Below the pieces are notes generated by a model. The model saw nothing but the letters and a program-made list of their open reading frames with translations. It did no database searches and was not told the origin of the DNA. A DNA stretch of 64,000 bases from assembly GCF_023715585.1 (NCBI RefSeq), contig NZ_JAMBOK010000001.1, positions 868,001-932,000 on the forward strand, in the 5' to 3' direction. Shown here in pieces: positions 1 through 8,607 of the stretch. Origin of the DNA: Sporosarcina luteola. GTDB lineage: Bacteria; Bacillota; Bacilli; Bacillales_A; Planococcaceae. The first letter of the stretch is position 1. Every line of letters starts with the position of its first letter. A program made the translations under genes and the position numbers.

Positions 1-959
1 TAGGATGACTGCTCACTTTCATATGCTTCGATGATTTTCGCAACAATGGGATGTCGGACGACGTCACCTTGTTCCAAGTATTGAAAATGAATTTCAGAGA
101 CATTCTTTAAGATCGCTTCAGAGGCGTTCAACCCTGATTCAACTCCACGCGGCAAATCGATTTGAGTCTTGTCACCGGTAATCACCATCTTTGAACCGAA
201 TCCGAGGCGTGTTAAAAACATTTTCATTTGAGCCTTCGTTGTATTCTGAGCTTCATCCAGGATGACAAATGCATCATCAAGCGTACGGCCCCTCATATAC
301 GCCAGGGGAGCGATTTCGATCACTCCGCGCTCCATTAGCCGTTCTGTATGCTCCGCGCCTAGAACGTCGTGCAGCGCATCATAGAGCGGTCGTAAATAAG
401 GATCGACCTTCTCTTTCAAATCGCCCGGCAGGAAGCCAAGACTTTCTCCAGCCTCGACGGCAGGTCGCGTTAAAATGATTCGTTTGACAGATCCTGATTT
501 CATTGCCTGTACCGCTAGGACGACTGCGAGATATGTCTTTCCAGTACCGGCTGGTCCTATGCAGAAAACAAGGTCATTCTTTCGAATGGCATGGATATAT
601 TCACGTTGCCCGATCGTTTTTGCGCGGATTGCCTTCCCTTTTGCAGTCCTGGCAATCTCCTCGTCGTATAACTCGGCAAAGTATTCGATCGTTCCGTTTT
701 TCACCATTTCAATCGCAGTGGAAATATCACGTAAATTGATATTGATGCCTTTACGGATCACTTTTAACAGCTGCTCTAAGAGAAACTTCCCCGCCACGAT
801 ATCCTGTTCTTCCCCGGCAAGTGAAATGGTATCTCCCCGGGTAAGGATGGAAATGTTCATGGATTCTTCAATCAATTTCATATTTTGGTCGGAAATGCCT
901 AGAAGCATGACAGCCTCATTCGGCTCTTCGATATGAAGTTGTATCAGTTGTTCGCTCAA
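1..959 (-). CDS. phoH: PhoH family P-loop ATPase, stop codon cut at window edge
   Basis: PhoH-like cytosolic ATPase of uncertain role, linked in the family to RNA metabolism and stress. I translated 319 codons from the minus strand; the last two bases in the window read TA, so the next base probably completes a stop and the protein is essentially whole (the B. subtilis protein is about this length). A Walker A motif GPAGTGKT lies near residue 137 and a Walker B-like VILDEAQN near residue 230. The start is a TTG nine bases after AAGGAGA; no ATG fits the reading frame near that site. It follows yqfD by 5 bases, as in B. subtilis, so the two are probably cotranscribed. Confidence 0.93.
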   Translation of the reverse strand, partial: MSEQLIQLHIEEPNEAVMLLGISDQNMKLIEESMNISILTRGDTISLAGEEQDIVAGKFLLEQLLKVIRKGININLRDISTAIEMVKNGTIEYFAELYDEEIARTAKGKAIRAKTIGQREYIHAIRKNDLVFCIGPAGTGKTYLAVVLAVQAMKSGSVKRIILTRPAVEAGESLGFLPGDLKEKVDPYLRPLYDALHDVLGAEHTERLMERGVIEIAPLAYMRGRTLDDAFVILDEAQNTTKAQMKMFLTRLGFGSKMVITGDKTQIDLPRGVESGLNASEAILKNVSEIHFQYLEQGDVVRHPIVAKIIEAYESEQSS

Positions 960-964
960 TAGTT

Positions 965-2068
965 TCAGTCTCCTTGGGATAACGGTCTTTTTATCGCTAT
1001 ATTCTCATTGATTAAAAATAATATTGTCCCCTCAACTGTATCATTTCCAAACGTCAAGTGTAAAATGTTTTCATCTTTAATTATCAGATCGGATTGTGTT
1101 TCGGTTACTATTTTGTGTTTCAGCAACGGGATGATGACATCTTGCTCCATGCCTTCCTTCAAATCGAACTGCCCCAGACGGTCTTCCCTGTACCTTTCCG
1201 TCTGTATGAAGGATCTCAATTTAGGTATTCTTCCATCTCCCCATACAACAGGTGATCGCCATTGAATCATTACATTCTCCTCCCCAAGCAGATGGTAATC
1301 AACTGTTTTAGGGATTTTAAAAGAGTATTCCAACCAAAAATCAGCATACACCGAACCTTCCGCTCCTACAATTGTCTTTTTATTTCCCTGCTCTAGTATG
1401 CCTGTAGCCAGTAAATCCCCTTTTTTAACAGTTTGATTGATGCGCGCGACCCTTTCCCCCCTGCTCAATTGAAAACCTGTAATGACGCCTCCAGTCCGCG
1501 CCACAAGATCTGAAGGAGGGCCGGTTTTTTCAATCCTGTCATTCAATTTCGGGGAGAGCATCGGGATGACAGTCAATGTACTTCCCGATCTTTTAAATCG
1601 CACCCAGGAGAGTGACTGATCATCCACCATGAGCGATCTCCGGATTTCCCCTTCATCCGGAATCAAGTGAAGCGGCCGGAACAAGGTAATTGAGGTCTCC
1701 TCCAATTTGTTGCCGATCCGTTCAGATACTTCAGGTACGTCGGTTTCAATTTCGATCTTCCATAGAAATAAGGATGCCAGAAGCGGGATGATGCACGCAA
1801 TTAGAAAACGGAAGGATGTGAATACCCTCTTTTCAACAGTACCGTCATCTGCCGGCTTGATCGTCACTCTCATTTTGTAACGGCGCCTATGTTTCCTTAT
1901 GACTTGAATGCCTTTTTTATCGGTGCGAAATCGGATTCCTTTTCCGGATTCCATGATCCCGGACATCTTCACGCCGGAGCCTACAAGGAAGGAAAGGAAC
2001 CGGGCTGGATCCGTTTTGCCGGTGAGGACGACACTATACCTTTTATGAATCATAGAAATCCTGTCCAT
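965..2068 (-). CDS. yqfD: Sporulation protein YqfD
   Basis: Membrane-anchored sporulation protein whose family is made in the mother cell; its biochemical role is not known. The 367 residues show a short N-terminal cytoplasmic part with VVLTG, a basic stretch, one transmembrane helix near residues 87-104 (FRFLIACIIPLLASLFLW), and a long outer domain with the family pattern RGERVARINQTVKKGDLLATG. It is about 30 residues shorter than the B. subtilis protein. The start codon overlaps the end of yqfC by 26 bases; a second ATG five codons in, after GGACAGG, is also possible. The yqfC-yqfD-phoH order is the usual one. Confidence 0.88.
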   Translation of the reverse strand: MDRISMIHKRYSVVLTGKTDPARFLSFLVGSGVKMSGIMESGKGIRFRTDKKGIQVIRKHRRRYKMRVTIKPADDGTVEKRVFTSFRFLIACIIPLLASLFLWKIEIETDVPEVSERIGNKLEETSITLFRPLHLIPDEGEIRRSLMVDDQSLSWVRFKRSGSTLTVIPMLSPKLNDRIEKTGPPSDLVARTGGVITGFQLSRGERVARINQTVKKGDLLATGILEQGNKKTIVGAEGSVYADFWLEYSFKIPKTVDYHLLGEENVMIQWRSPVVWGDGRIPKLRSFIQTERYREDRLGQFDLKEGMEQDVIIPLLKHKIVTETQSDLIIKDENILHLTFGNDTVEGTILFLINENIAIKRPLSQGD

Positions 2069-2300
2069 TTTTCATCTTTTTGATATTCACTGCTGTTATC
2101 GTTTCAAATGAGAATACCGCCAGCTCTTCCGACAACGTTTCGACGATGAGATCCTCCCCCGTCGCCTCGATGACATGGTCCCCACTTCGGATCACAGCAT
2201 AATCAGGTCCAAGTTTCACTAAGGAATACGGGCCGGTGATCCTGACCGAAGCAAATTCTTCAATCGTAACAGATGAGTTCATTTTAAATAATTTCTTCAA
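2043..2300 (-). CDS. yqfC: Sporulation protein YqfC (YabP/YqfC family)
   Basis: Small protein of the YabP/YqfC family, typically transcribed with yqfD in the mother cell. The 85 residues are rich in beta-type segments (VRITGPYSLVKLG, EATGEDLIVETL). I assign the start to TTG at 2300, seven bases after GGGGG; an in-frame ATG at 2282 has only a weak GAAGAAA in front. The chosen ribosome binding site lies inside the downstream arm of the terminator hairpin that follows the preceding gene, which could tie translation to folding of that hairpin. Function beyond family membership is unknown. Confidence 0.8.
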   Translation of the reverse strand: MKKLFKMNSSVTIEEFASVRITGPYSLVKLGPDYAVIRSGDHVIEATGEDLIVETLSEELAVFSFETITAVNIKKMKNGQDFYDS

Positions 2301-2302
2301 GA

Positions 2303-2340
2303 TAAAACCCCCTATCCAAGCCTATGATTTGGATAGGGGG
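2303..2340 (-). terminator. Intrinsic terminator between the 163-aa gene and yqfC
   Basis: Twelve-base-pair near-perfect stem (2308-2319 with 2329-2340, CCCCCTATCCAA type) followed on the minus strand by TTTT. It should end the yqeZ-floA transcript, yet its 3' arm carries the likely yqfC ribosome binding site. Confidence 0.8.
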
Positions 2341-2347
2341 TCAATGA

Positions 2348-2839
2348 TTATTGTTTTGATTTAGGCGGACCTAAAATTTCAGAGAAGATGATGCCTTTGA
2401 TCAAGTCTTGTTCACTTGTCGGAATCATCTCGTGATGTTCGACGGGCTCTTTGGTAATCAAACTACCTTGATGGACAGTCAATCGGCCGCGATGCGGCTC
2501 CCGCTTTGATTTCCTATCATGCCTATTATCTGTGTGAACCTGAACATCTCTCGTCCTGTCTGTTCTCTCAGTTTGCTTCGGGAGAGAAGGTATTGAAACG
2601 GCTGGAGCAGGTTTTCGGTCAGGCGTCTGCCTGCTCGGAGGCTCGTCAATCTCAGTTTGAAATTCTCGTTGGATGTCCTTGTACATCTCCTGGGTCATCT
2701 CTTTCAACTTCCGCATCGGGTCAGAAGTGCCCGTCTGCACGGTTGGTTGTCTATTCTGCGTCTTCGGTGCATCTTCCGGTTTTTTTCCTTTGAAGAGCAT
2801 ACTGATGATTCCGAGGACGATAAATATCAGTATTTCCAT
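2348..2839 (-). CDS. Unrecognised membrane-anchored protein, 163 residues
   Basis: I do not recognise this protein. It starts with a hydrophobic segment (EILIFIVLGIISMLF, residues 2-16), then a positive GKKPED patch, so it is probably tethered by its N terminus with the rest in the cytoplasm. The middle (about 25-120) is polar, rich in P, Q, R, K and T, and likely disordered, with one amphipathic stretch MRKLKEMTQEMYKDIQREF at 42-60. The C terminus (VEHHEMIPTSEQDLIKGIIFSEILGPPKSK) looks more ordered. It lies 37 bases after floA and before a terminator, so it is probably the third gene of the yqeZ-floA operon, at the place of yqfB in B. subtilis; homology to YqfB is not established here. Start supported by AAAGGGG eight bases upstream. 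Confidence 0.75.
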   Translation of the reverse strand: MEILIFIVLGIISMLFKGKKPEDAPKTQNRQPTVQTGTSDPMRKLKEMTQEMYKDIQREFQTEIDEPPSRQTPDRKPAPAVSIPSLPKQTERTDRTRDVQVHTDNRHDRKSKREPHRGRLTVHQGSLITKEPVEHHEMIPTSEQDLIKGIIFSEILGPPKSKQ

Positions 2840-2876
2840 CTGTGCATCCCCTTTCCGGGAATTATACGCTCAAACG

Positions 2877-3896
2877 TCACTCTTTTGTCGTATCCGGTTT
2901 TTGCTGATCCAAACCTATTTTACTGATGGAATCACGCATTCCCGTGTCAGCCTGGATATTTTTGTAGTTCATATAATCCATGATGCCGATATTGCCTGTA
3001 CGAAGCGCTTCCGCCATGGCTAGAGGAACTTCCGCCTCCGCCCCGACCACTTTCGCGCGCATCTCTTGGACTTTCGCTTTCATTTCCTGTTCATTCGCAA
3101 CAGCCATCGCACGGCGTTCTTCCGCTTTCGCCTGCGCAATATTCTTATCAGCCATTGCTTGTTCAGTCTGGAGCTCTGCACCGATGTTTTTACCGATATC
3201 AACATCCGCAATATCGATGGACAAGATCTCGAAAGCCGTACCGGAGTCAAGACCTTTCGCCAATACCGTTTGAGAAATCAAATCCGGATTTTCCAAAACT
3301 TTAGCATGGTCGACGGATGAACCGATTGTTGAAACGATACCTTCCCCGACACGTGCAACTACTGTTTCCTCACCTGCACCACCGACAAGGCGATCGATGT
3401 TTGCACGAACAGTGATTCGTGCCTTCGCCTTCACTTCGATACCGTTCATCGCTACACCCGCGATGAATGGCGTTTCAATGACTTTAGGGTTTACAGACAT
3501 TTGAACCGCTTCCAGAACGTCACGGCCGGCCAGGTCAATCGCCGCTGCACGTTCAAATGACAATTCAATATTTGCACGATGTGCGGCAATCAATGCGTTG
3601 ACGACTCGGTCAACGTTACCACCAGCCAAATAGTGGCTTTCAAGCTGGTTAATTGAAACGTTCAATCCTGCTTTATGCGCCTTGATCAACGGATTGACGA
3701 CCCTGCTCGGGATTACCCGGCGAAGCCGCATACCGATCAACGTAAAGATACTTACACGCACACCTGCCGCCAATGCGGAAATCCATAGTGTAACTGGAAC
3801 AAGTGTGAAAAATACTGACAAAATAATGATGGCTCCGATGACGAGTATAACTGTGAAAATCATACTTCCAGTGCCTAAACCTAAAAGTGCTTCCAT
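2877..3896 (-). CDS. floA: Flotillin-like protein FloA
   Basis: Flotillin homologue that organises functional membrane microdomains and affects membrane fluidity and membrane protein complexes. The 339 residues (331 in B. subtilis) begin with a long hydrophobic hairpin (about residues 13-48), followed by the flotillin/SPFH-like domain ([27 protein letters not shown]) and an Ala/Glu-rich coiled coil near 245-300 ([20 protein letters not shown]). The ATG shares one base with the stop of yqeZ (TAATG), so translation is coupled; AGGGGG lies upstream. FloA and the NfeD protease are a known functional pair. Confidence 0.96.
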   Translation of the reverse strand: MEALLGLGTGSMIFTVILVIGAIIILSVFFTLVPVTLWISALAAGVRVSIFTLIGMRLRRVIPSRVVNPLIKAHKAGLNVSINQLESHYLAGGNVDRVVNALIAAHRANIELSFERAAAIDLAGRDVLEAVQMSVNPKVIETPFIAGVAMNGIEVKAKARITVRANIDRLVGGAGEETVVARVGEGIVSTIGSSVDHAKVLENPDLISQTVLAKGLDSGTAFEILSIDIADVDIGKNIGAELQTEQAMADKNIAQAKAEERRAMAVANEQEMKAKVQEMRAKVVGAEAEVPLAMAEALRTGNIGIMDYMNYKNIQADTGMRDSISKIGLDQQKPDTTKE

Positions 3897-5236
3897 TATT
3901 CATTTTCCCCCTTTTCTTCGAATTCCCGAACGACTATCCGGGATCCTTCAACCTTCACAATGATAACATGTTTCCCTCTGTCGATGTAGCTTCCTTGGGA
4001 AACGACATCGATTCGCTCACCTTCCATATCAATTGTACCGGAAGGGCGTAAAGGTGTAATTGTAATCGCCTGCTTTCCGAGCAATTCGACCCGGTTGATA
4101 TTTGACACATAACCGCTCTCCGTGTCTGTCGAATCCATCAAGACGACTTTGTTCAGCAAATGCAATTTCCTTCCGAAAAACTTCATAATGATCACCATCC
4201 CACTGACGGCCACTGCAATTGCGATCATGACGGAATACGCCATGAACATCGGATTGCCCCCCGCCAAAATGATACTTACAACGACAGCGACCGCCCCGAA
4301 TACACCGGCGATCCCACCCGCTACGAAAAATTCAAGTACAATGAGCCCTATGCCTATTATGAACAGAATCAATGTTTCATAACCCGCAAGACCCGCTATT
4401 AGATGTCCGTAAAAGAACAGCAGCAACGCCGTAAGAGCCATTATTCCAGGCAAGCCGAAGCCAGGTGAATAAAGCTCCACAACGAGGCCAAGACCTGCAA
4501 TTGATAACAGGATAGGCACTACAATCGGATGTGTAACGAGCCGTGTGATACCTTCAGCGAACGTTACGTTCGTCTTCACAATTTCAGCGTTTTCCAACCC
4601 ATTCCTGTTTAGAAGGTCCTGGAATGACGAGACAGTCCCCTCACTGTAACCGACGTCAGGTTCCGCTGCCTCGCTTGCTGTCAAAGTCAATAACCGCCCT
4701 TTTCCTGCACGGTATCCCTTCATATCGATAGACGGTTCTGCCATTGCTTCCGCATATTCCGGATTACGGCCATGCGATTCGGCAGCACTTATCATTTCGG
4801 CCACCCAAAAACTATGCGCTTTAACGTCAACGGCATTTCCTGTAGTTCCTTCGACTGCTTGAGCTGCACCGATCTTGCCGTTCGGGGACATGTAGATCTT
4901 GTCAGCATGCAGAGCGATGTATGCCCCAGCAGAAAGTGCTTTGTAATTGATATAGGCAATGATATCAGGTTCCGTCTCATCCATTAATTTTCCTATTTCT
5001 CCTGCTGCGTCTATAAAGCCACCATTTGTATTGATTTCAAGGATGATTGCTTTTGCCCCGGCTTCCTCCGCTTCTTTGAAGGATCGTTTCAAATATGCAT
5101 ACAGACCTTTTTCTACTTCCTTGTTCAATTTCACGTGGTATACTTTTTCAGCGGCTGCATCCGTTTGCATAAAGGGGATTGAAACCGCCGATAAGAATAA
5201 AATGAACAGGAGAAACTTCCCAATCATATTACGCAT
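3896..5236 (-). CDS. yqeZ: NfeD-family membrane serine protease YqeZ
   Basis: Membrane-bound NfeD protein (class 1b) with a ClpP-like domain. The 446 residues show a signal peptide (about 1-28), an extracytoplasmic ClpP-type protease domain ([14 protein letters not shown], then [18 protein letters not shown] with the expected nucleophilic serine), several transmembrane helices at about 230-350, and a C-terminal OB-fold NfeD domain ([20 protein letters not shown]). Family knowledge: partner of flotillin/stomatin. The start is supported by GAGGTG. A sigma-W-like promoter lies about 40 bases upstream, which fits the known sigma-W control of this operon in B. subtilis. Confidence 0.93.
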   Translation of the reverse strand: MRNMIGKFLLFILFLSAVSIPFMQTDAAAEKVYHVKLNKEVEKGLYAYLKRSFKEAEEAGAKAIILEINTNGGFIDAAGEIGKLMDETEPDIIAYINYKALSAGAYIALHADKIYMSPNGKIGAAQAVEGTTGNAVDVKAHSFWVAEMISAAESHGRNPEYAEAMAEPSIDMKGYRAGKGRLLTLTASEAAEPDVGYSEGTVSSFQDLLNRNGLENAEIVKTNVTFAEGITRLVTHPIVVPILLSIAGLGLVVELYSPGFGLPGIMALTALLLFFYGHLIAGLAGYETLILFIIGIGLIVLEFFVAGGIAGVFGAVAVVVSIILAGGNPMFMAYSVMIAIAVAVSGMVIIMKFFGRKLHLLNKVVLMDSTDTESGYVSNINRVELLGKQAITITPLRPSGTIDMEGERIDVVSQGSYIDRGKHVIIVKVEGSRIVVREFEEKGENE

Positions 5237-5275
5237 TCATTCATTCACCTCTTTCTTACTAACCATTCTACCTTC

Positions 5276-5304
5276 TATACGTTTTGTATTGTTAAAAGGT
5301 TTCA
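5276..5304 (-). promoter_or_regulatory. Probable sigma-W (ECF) promoter for yqeZ-floA
   Basis: On the minus strand TGAAACC (5298-5304) and CGTATA (5276-5281) are separated by 17 bases between TGAAAC and CGTA, one more than the usual 16. Both boxes match the sigma-W consensus, and the B. subtilis operon is known to be sigma-W dependent. No good sigma-A site competes here. Confidence 0.65.
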
Positions 5305-5315
5305 ATTTAAACAGT

Positions 5316-5350
5316 ACAAAAACCGGAAGATCCAAAGGATTTTCCGGTTT
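5316..5350 (-). terminator. Terminator after rpsU
   Basis: Stem of AAACCGGAA/GATCC with GGATTTTCCGGTTT (about 5320-5350), followed on the minus strand by a run of five T. It separates rpsU from the yqeZ promoter. Confidence 0.85.
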
Positions 5351-5396
5351 CATTCATAAACATACTTATTGTTGTTAAATATAATATGGACAGATA

Positions 5397-5570
5397 TTAG
5401 AATTTACGCTTACGAGCAGCCTCAGACTTCTTTTTACGTTTGACACTTGGCTTCTCATAGAACTCACGCTTTCTTACCTCTTGTATTGTACCACTTTTTG
5501 ATACAGTACGTTTGAAGCGGCGAAGAGCATCTTCAAGCGATTCATTTTTGCGAACGACAGTTTTCGTCAT
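5397..5570 (-). CDS. rpsU: 30S ribosomal protein S21
   Basis: Small basic protein of the 30S subunit platform, needed for efficient initiation. 57 residues, the family's usual size, beginning [20 protein letters not shown] and ending in the typical [14 protein letters not shown] tail. The longer in-frame upstream start (5597) is rejected because GGAGGG sits just before the ATG at 5570. It has its own strong sigma-A promoter and a terminator, so it is monocistronic. In B. subtilis yqeY follows rpsU; here it does not. Confidence 0.97.
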   Translation of the reverse strand: MTKTVVRKNESLEDALRRFKRTVSKSGTIQEVRKREFYEKPSVKRKKKSEAARKRKF

Positions 5571-5604
5571 ATCTCTTGTCCCTCCCTCCGAGCACACTTC
5601 GAAA

Positions 5605-5659
5605 CAAGGCGTTACTCCTTGTACTAAGAAATTATATCGTACTATCCTCGAGTGGTCAA
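5605..5659 (-). promoter_or_regulatory. Sigma-A promoter and leader hairpin of rpsU
   Basis: TTGACC (5654-5659), 17-base spacer, TATAAT (5631-5636) on the minus strand: a near-consensus promoter. The leader holds a short hairpin (ACAAGG with CCTTGT, 5604-5622) just before the ribosome binding site, possibly an autoregulatory or stability element; that last point is inference. Confidence 0.85.
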
Positions 5660-5723
5660 TAAAAAACTTTCAAAATATCTATGCGAAATAGGAAATTTTA
5701 TTCACCCTCCGGCAAGAACCCTA

Positions 5724-6395
5724 TTAATATGCAGAATTGCCTTGCAATCCTTGCATAATTTGCACGCCTGAACTTGCACCGATTCTTGTTGCGCCCGCAT
5801 CAATCATCTTTTTCATATCCTCGAAGCTGCGGACTCCTCCTGACGCTTTAACACCCATTTCAGGTCCGACGACGCCACGCATCAATTTCACATCATCCTC
5901 TGTAGCACCGCCAGTTGAGAAACCTGTTGATGTTTTGACGAAATCAGCACCTGCAGCCCGGGATAGTTCGCAAGCTTTTCTTTTCTCCTGATCAGTCAGT
6001 AATGAAGTTTCGATGATTACTTTGACAATCGCTTTGCCTTTCGCCGATTCGACAACAGCAGCGATGTCATTTTTCACAAGTTCGTCATCGCCGCTCCGTA
6101 GCGCACCAACATTGATGACCATATCGATTTCGCCAGCTCCGTTTTCAATCGCGTCTTTCGTTTCAAACGCTTTGACTGCGCTAGTGGATGCACCTAGAGG
6201 GAAGCCGATGACTGTGCACACTTTTACAGTCGACCCGTTCAACACCTCAGCCGCTGTTTTCACCCATGTCGGGTTGACGCATACCGATGCGAAAGAATAG
6301 GTCTTTGCTTCTTCGCAAAGTCGGATGATTTCTTCTTTTGTCGCATCCGCTTTCAGTAATGTATGGTCGATGTATGCTGCATATTGTTGATTCAA
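5724..6395 (-). CDS. deoC: Deoxyribose-phosphate aldolase
   Basis: Cleaves 2-deoxyribose 5-phosphate to glyceraldehyde 3-phosphate and acetaldehyde in deoxynucleoside breakdown. The family signature [11 protein letters not shown] is at the N terminus, the Schiff-base lysine lies in [16 protein letters not shown], and VKASGGVR near the C terminus binds phosphate. I place the start at a TTG seven bases after GGAGGAGG, which gives 223 residues, the normal length; the upstream in-frame ATG would add 26 unrelated residues. It sits alone between two terminators and away from other deoxynucleoside genes, where B. subtilis has yqeW. Confidence 0.95.
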   Translation of the reverse strand: MNQQYAAYIDHTLLKADATKEEIIRLCEEAKTYSFASVCVNPTWVKTAAEVLNGSTVKVCTVIGFPLGASTSAVKAFETKDAIENGAGEIDMVINVGALRSGDDELVKNDIAAVVESAKGKAIVKVIIETSLLTDQEKRKACELSRAAGADFVKTSTGFSTGGATEDDVKLMRGVVGPEMGVKASGGVRSFEDMKKMIDAGATRIGASSGVQIMQGLQGNSAY

Positions 6396-6459
6396 AATAA
6401 TTCCTCCTCCAGTTGTACGTACCTCATTCATCATAGCAAATAAAGATTTTTTCCGCATC

Positions 6460-6498
6460 AAAAAACAGTTCATCCTAGATTGGATAAACCGTTTTTTT
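6460..6498 (-). terminator. Terminator after mtaB
   Basis: AAAAAACAGTTCATCC pairs imperfectly with GGATAAACCGTTTTTT around a short loop; on the minus strand the stem ends in a T run. It separates mtaB from deoC. Confidence 0.75.
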
Positions 6499-6506
6499 CG
6501 ATTGCA

Positions 6507-7847
6507 TTATGCAAGAACTTCTTCTGTTTCTTCAACACGGACGAATTGACCTTCATTGTAAGGATAGCCAGCCTTCGTAATTTTCACTTTGACGATTTTA
6601 CCGACCATCGATTCATCAGCCGGGAAAACGATTTTCAAATAGTTGTCCGTATAACCTTCATACAAACCACTTTCCGGATCAAGCTTGTATTTCTCTTCCG
6701 GAATTACTTCAAGCACCTCGTTTTCAAATTCGGCAGCATATTGTTTCGCCAATTGATCATTCAACTCGATCAGTCGGTGGACCCGTTCGTTTTTCACTTC
6801 TTCATCAATTTGATCTTCCATTCTGGCTGCAGGTGTCCCAGTACGTTTAGAATACGGGAAAACGTGCAATTCAGAAAAACGGTGGTCCCTGATGAAGTTA
6901 TACGTGTCCATGAATTCCTCTTCCGTCTCGCCAGGGAAACCGACGATGACATCGGATGTGATGGCAAGATGCGGCAATGCTTCCCGTAGACGATCGAGAC
7001 GTTCTGCGAAGAACTCCATTGTATATTTCCTTCTCATACGCTTCAATACTGTATTGGATCCTGATTGGATCGGAATGTGCAGATGCCTTACAATCTTTGT
7101 AGACTCCCGAAGCACTTCAATGACTTCATCAGTCAGTTGACTGGCTTCAATGGAACTGATCCGCAGTCTTTTCAATCCCTTTACTTGTGTTTCGAGATCA
7201 CGCAGCAGGCGGGCAAGATTATAGTCTTTCAAATCCTCGCCATATCCACCTGTGTGGATTCCCGTCAGGACGATTTCAAGATACCCTGCATCGACCAATT
7301 GTTGAGCCTGTCTGATGACTTCTTCAGGGTCCCTGGAACGCATTAAACCGCGGGCCCATGGGATGATACAGAATGTGCAGAAGTTATTGCACCCTTCCTG
7401 TATTTTCAATGATGCTCTGGTGCGGTCCGTAAAAGCAGGTACATCAAGTTCTTCATAGACCCGGTTCTTCATAATGTTGCGGACAGCATTGATCGGCTGA
7501 CGCTCCACCTTGAATTCATCTATCAGTCCGAGCAATTTCGTACGGTCCTGTGTACCGACGACAATATCGACTCCTGGAATAGCCATGATTTCAGCCGGTG
7601 ATGTCTGTGCATAACAGCCCGTGACACAGATGACCGCATCCGGATTGCGCCTGATGGCTCTCCGGATGACTTGGCGACTTTTCTTATCGCCGGTATTCGT
7701 GACCGTACATGTATTAATAACGTAGACGTCTGCATTTCTCTCAAAATCGGAGCGGTCATATCCGGCGTCTTTGAAAAGCTGCCAGATCGCTTCCGTTTCG
7801 TAATGATTCACTTTGCAGCCTAATGTATGAAAAGCGACAGAAGACAC
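6507..7847 (-). CDS. mtaB: tRNA t6A37 methylthiotransferase MtaB
   Basis: Radical-SAM enzyme that adds a methylthio group to t6A at position 37 of ANN-decoding tRNAs, giving ms2t6A. The N-terminal UPF0004 domain has its three cluster cysteines in LGCKVN, NTCTVTN and GCYAQ; the radical-SAM cysteines are in EGCNNFCTFC; a TRAM domain forms the C terminus (YTDNYLKIVF, GQFVRVEE). I chose a GTG start seven bases after AGAGGTGA, giving 446 residues; an ATG at 7871 would overlap rsmE and lacks a ribosome binding site. Last gene of an operon running prmA-rsmE-mtaB, possibly with read-through from dnaJ. Confidence 0.95.
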   Translation of the reverse strand: MSSVAFHTLGCKVNHYETEAIWQLFKDAGYDRSDFERNADVYVINTCTVTNTGDKKSRQVIRRAIRRNPDAVICVTGCYAQTSPAEIMAIPGVDIVVGTQDRTKLLGLIDEFKVERQPINAVRNIMKNRVYEELDVPAFTDRTRASLKIQEGCNNFCTFCIIPWARGLMRSRDPEEVIRQAQQLVDAGYLEIVLTGIHTGGYGEDLKDYNLARLLRDLETQVKGLKRLRISSIEASQLTDEVIEVLRESTKIVRHLHIPIQSGSNTVLKRMRRKYTMEFFAERLDRLREALPHLAITSDVIVGFPGETEEEFMDTYNFIRDHRFSELHVFPYSKRTGTPAARMEDQIDEEVKNERVHRLIELNDQLAKQYAAEFENEVLEVIPEEKYKLDPESGLYEGYTDNYLKIVFPADESMVGKIVKVKITKAGYPYNEGQFVRVEETEEVLA

Positions 7848-7863
7848 TAGCTGCTCACCTCTT

Positions 7864-8604
7864 TCATTCAAATTCGTATGACATAGCGGACAAAAAATAG
7901 AGTGGTGCGGTTTCCGTCCTTACTATACGCGGCCCTAAGGAAACTGATAGGAAATCCGCAGCGCGCATCTCCTCCGCTTCCTCTCTTGTTAATCCGCCTT
8001 CAGGACCAAAAACGACTAGTACCGTTTGTTTATGATACACGTTTTTCAGCCTGTCTGCAATCCTGTTCGGATCGGTGCCTTTTGCATCCTCTTCATCTGC
8101 GAAAAAGCGGATATCGTAGTTGCGTGACGCCTGCAGCAATTGCTTGAAAGACATCGGGGCTGATACATCCGGGATTATCGACCGGTGGCATTGCTCCGCC
8201 GCCTCTTTCGCGATCTTTTTAAGCCTCTCCACTTTTTTGCCGCCTTTTTTCGCATCCCATTTGACAATGGAACGTTTCGCTTCGAATGGAACGATTGATG
8301 ACATGCCTAGTTCCGTGCCTTTTTGAACGATAAGATCGAGCTTATCGCCTTTAGGCAAGCCGCACGCAATTGTCACCCTTACCGGCATTTCATTCGAAGG
8401 AAGCGGTCCATCCATCTTTCTAACAGTCACACCTTCAGGGCCGATGTCTGCAATTTCTGAGATGAATGCTTCACCGTCATTTACAGCAATGACGAGGTCA
8501 CCCGCCTCCATCCTCATCACCTTGGCGATATGCTTGCCGTCTTCCCCTGCAATGAATGCATTACCGACTTCGTCGAATGGGGTTTCAAGGAAATAGCGCT
8601 GCAA
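7864..8604 (-). CDS. rsmE: 16S rRNA m3U1498 methyltransferase RsmE
   Basis: SPOUT-fold methyltransferase that methylates N3 of U1498 in 16S rRNA. The 246 residues show the N-terminal PUA-like part (MQRYFLETPF) and the C-terminal trefoil-knot signature VVFGPEGGLTREEAEE with SLGPRIVRTETAPLYFLS. The start is TTG, three bases after the stop of prmA, with GGAGCG upstream. Translation is probably coupled to prmA. Confidence 0.95.
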   Translation of the reverse strand: MQRYFLETPFDEVGNAFIAGEDGKHIAKVMRMEAGDLVIAVNDGEAFISEIADIGPEGVTVRKMDGPLPSNEMPVRVTIACGLPKGDKLDLIVQKGTELGMSSIVPFEAKRSIVKWDAKKGGKKVERLKKIAKEAAEQCHRSIIPDVSAPMSFKQLLQASRNYDIRFFADEEDAKGTDPNRIADRLKNVYHKQTVLVVFGPEGGLTREEAEEMRAADFLSVSLGPRIVRTETAPLYFLSAMSYEFE

Positions 8605-8607
8605 TCG

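Noticed and set aside
475-936. 153-codon plus-strand ORF opposite phoH
   Set aside because: Shadow of phoH: the minus-strand frame encodes a clear P-loop ATPase with a ribosome binding site; the plus-strand product has low-complexity Ser/Phe composition and no initiation signal.
6480-6989. 169-codon plus-strand ORF opposite mtaB
   Set aside because: Antisense shadow of the conserved C-terminal half of MtaB; no ribosome binding site and no recognisable domain.
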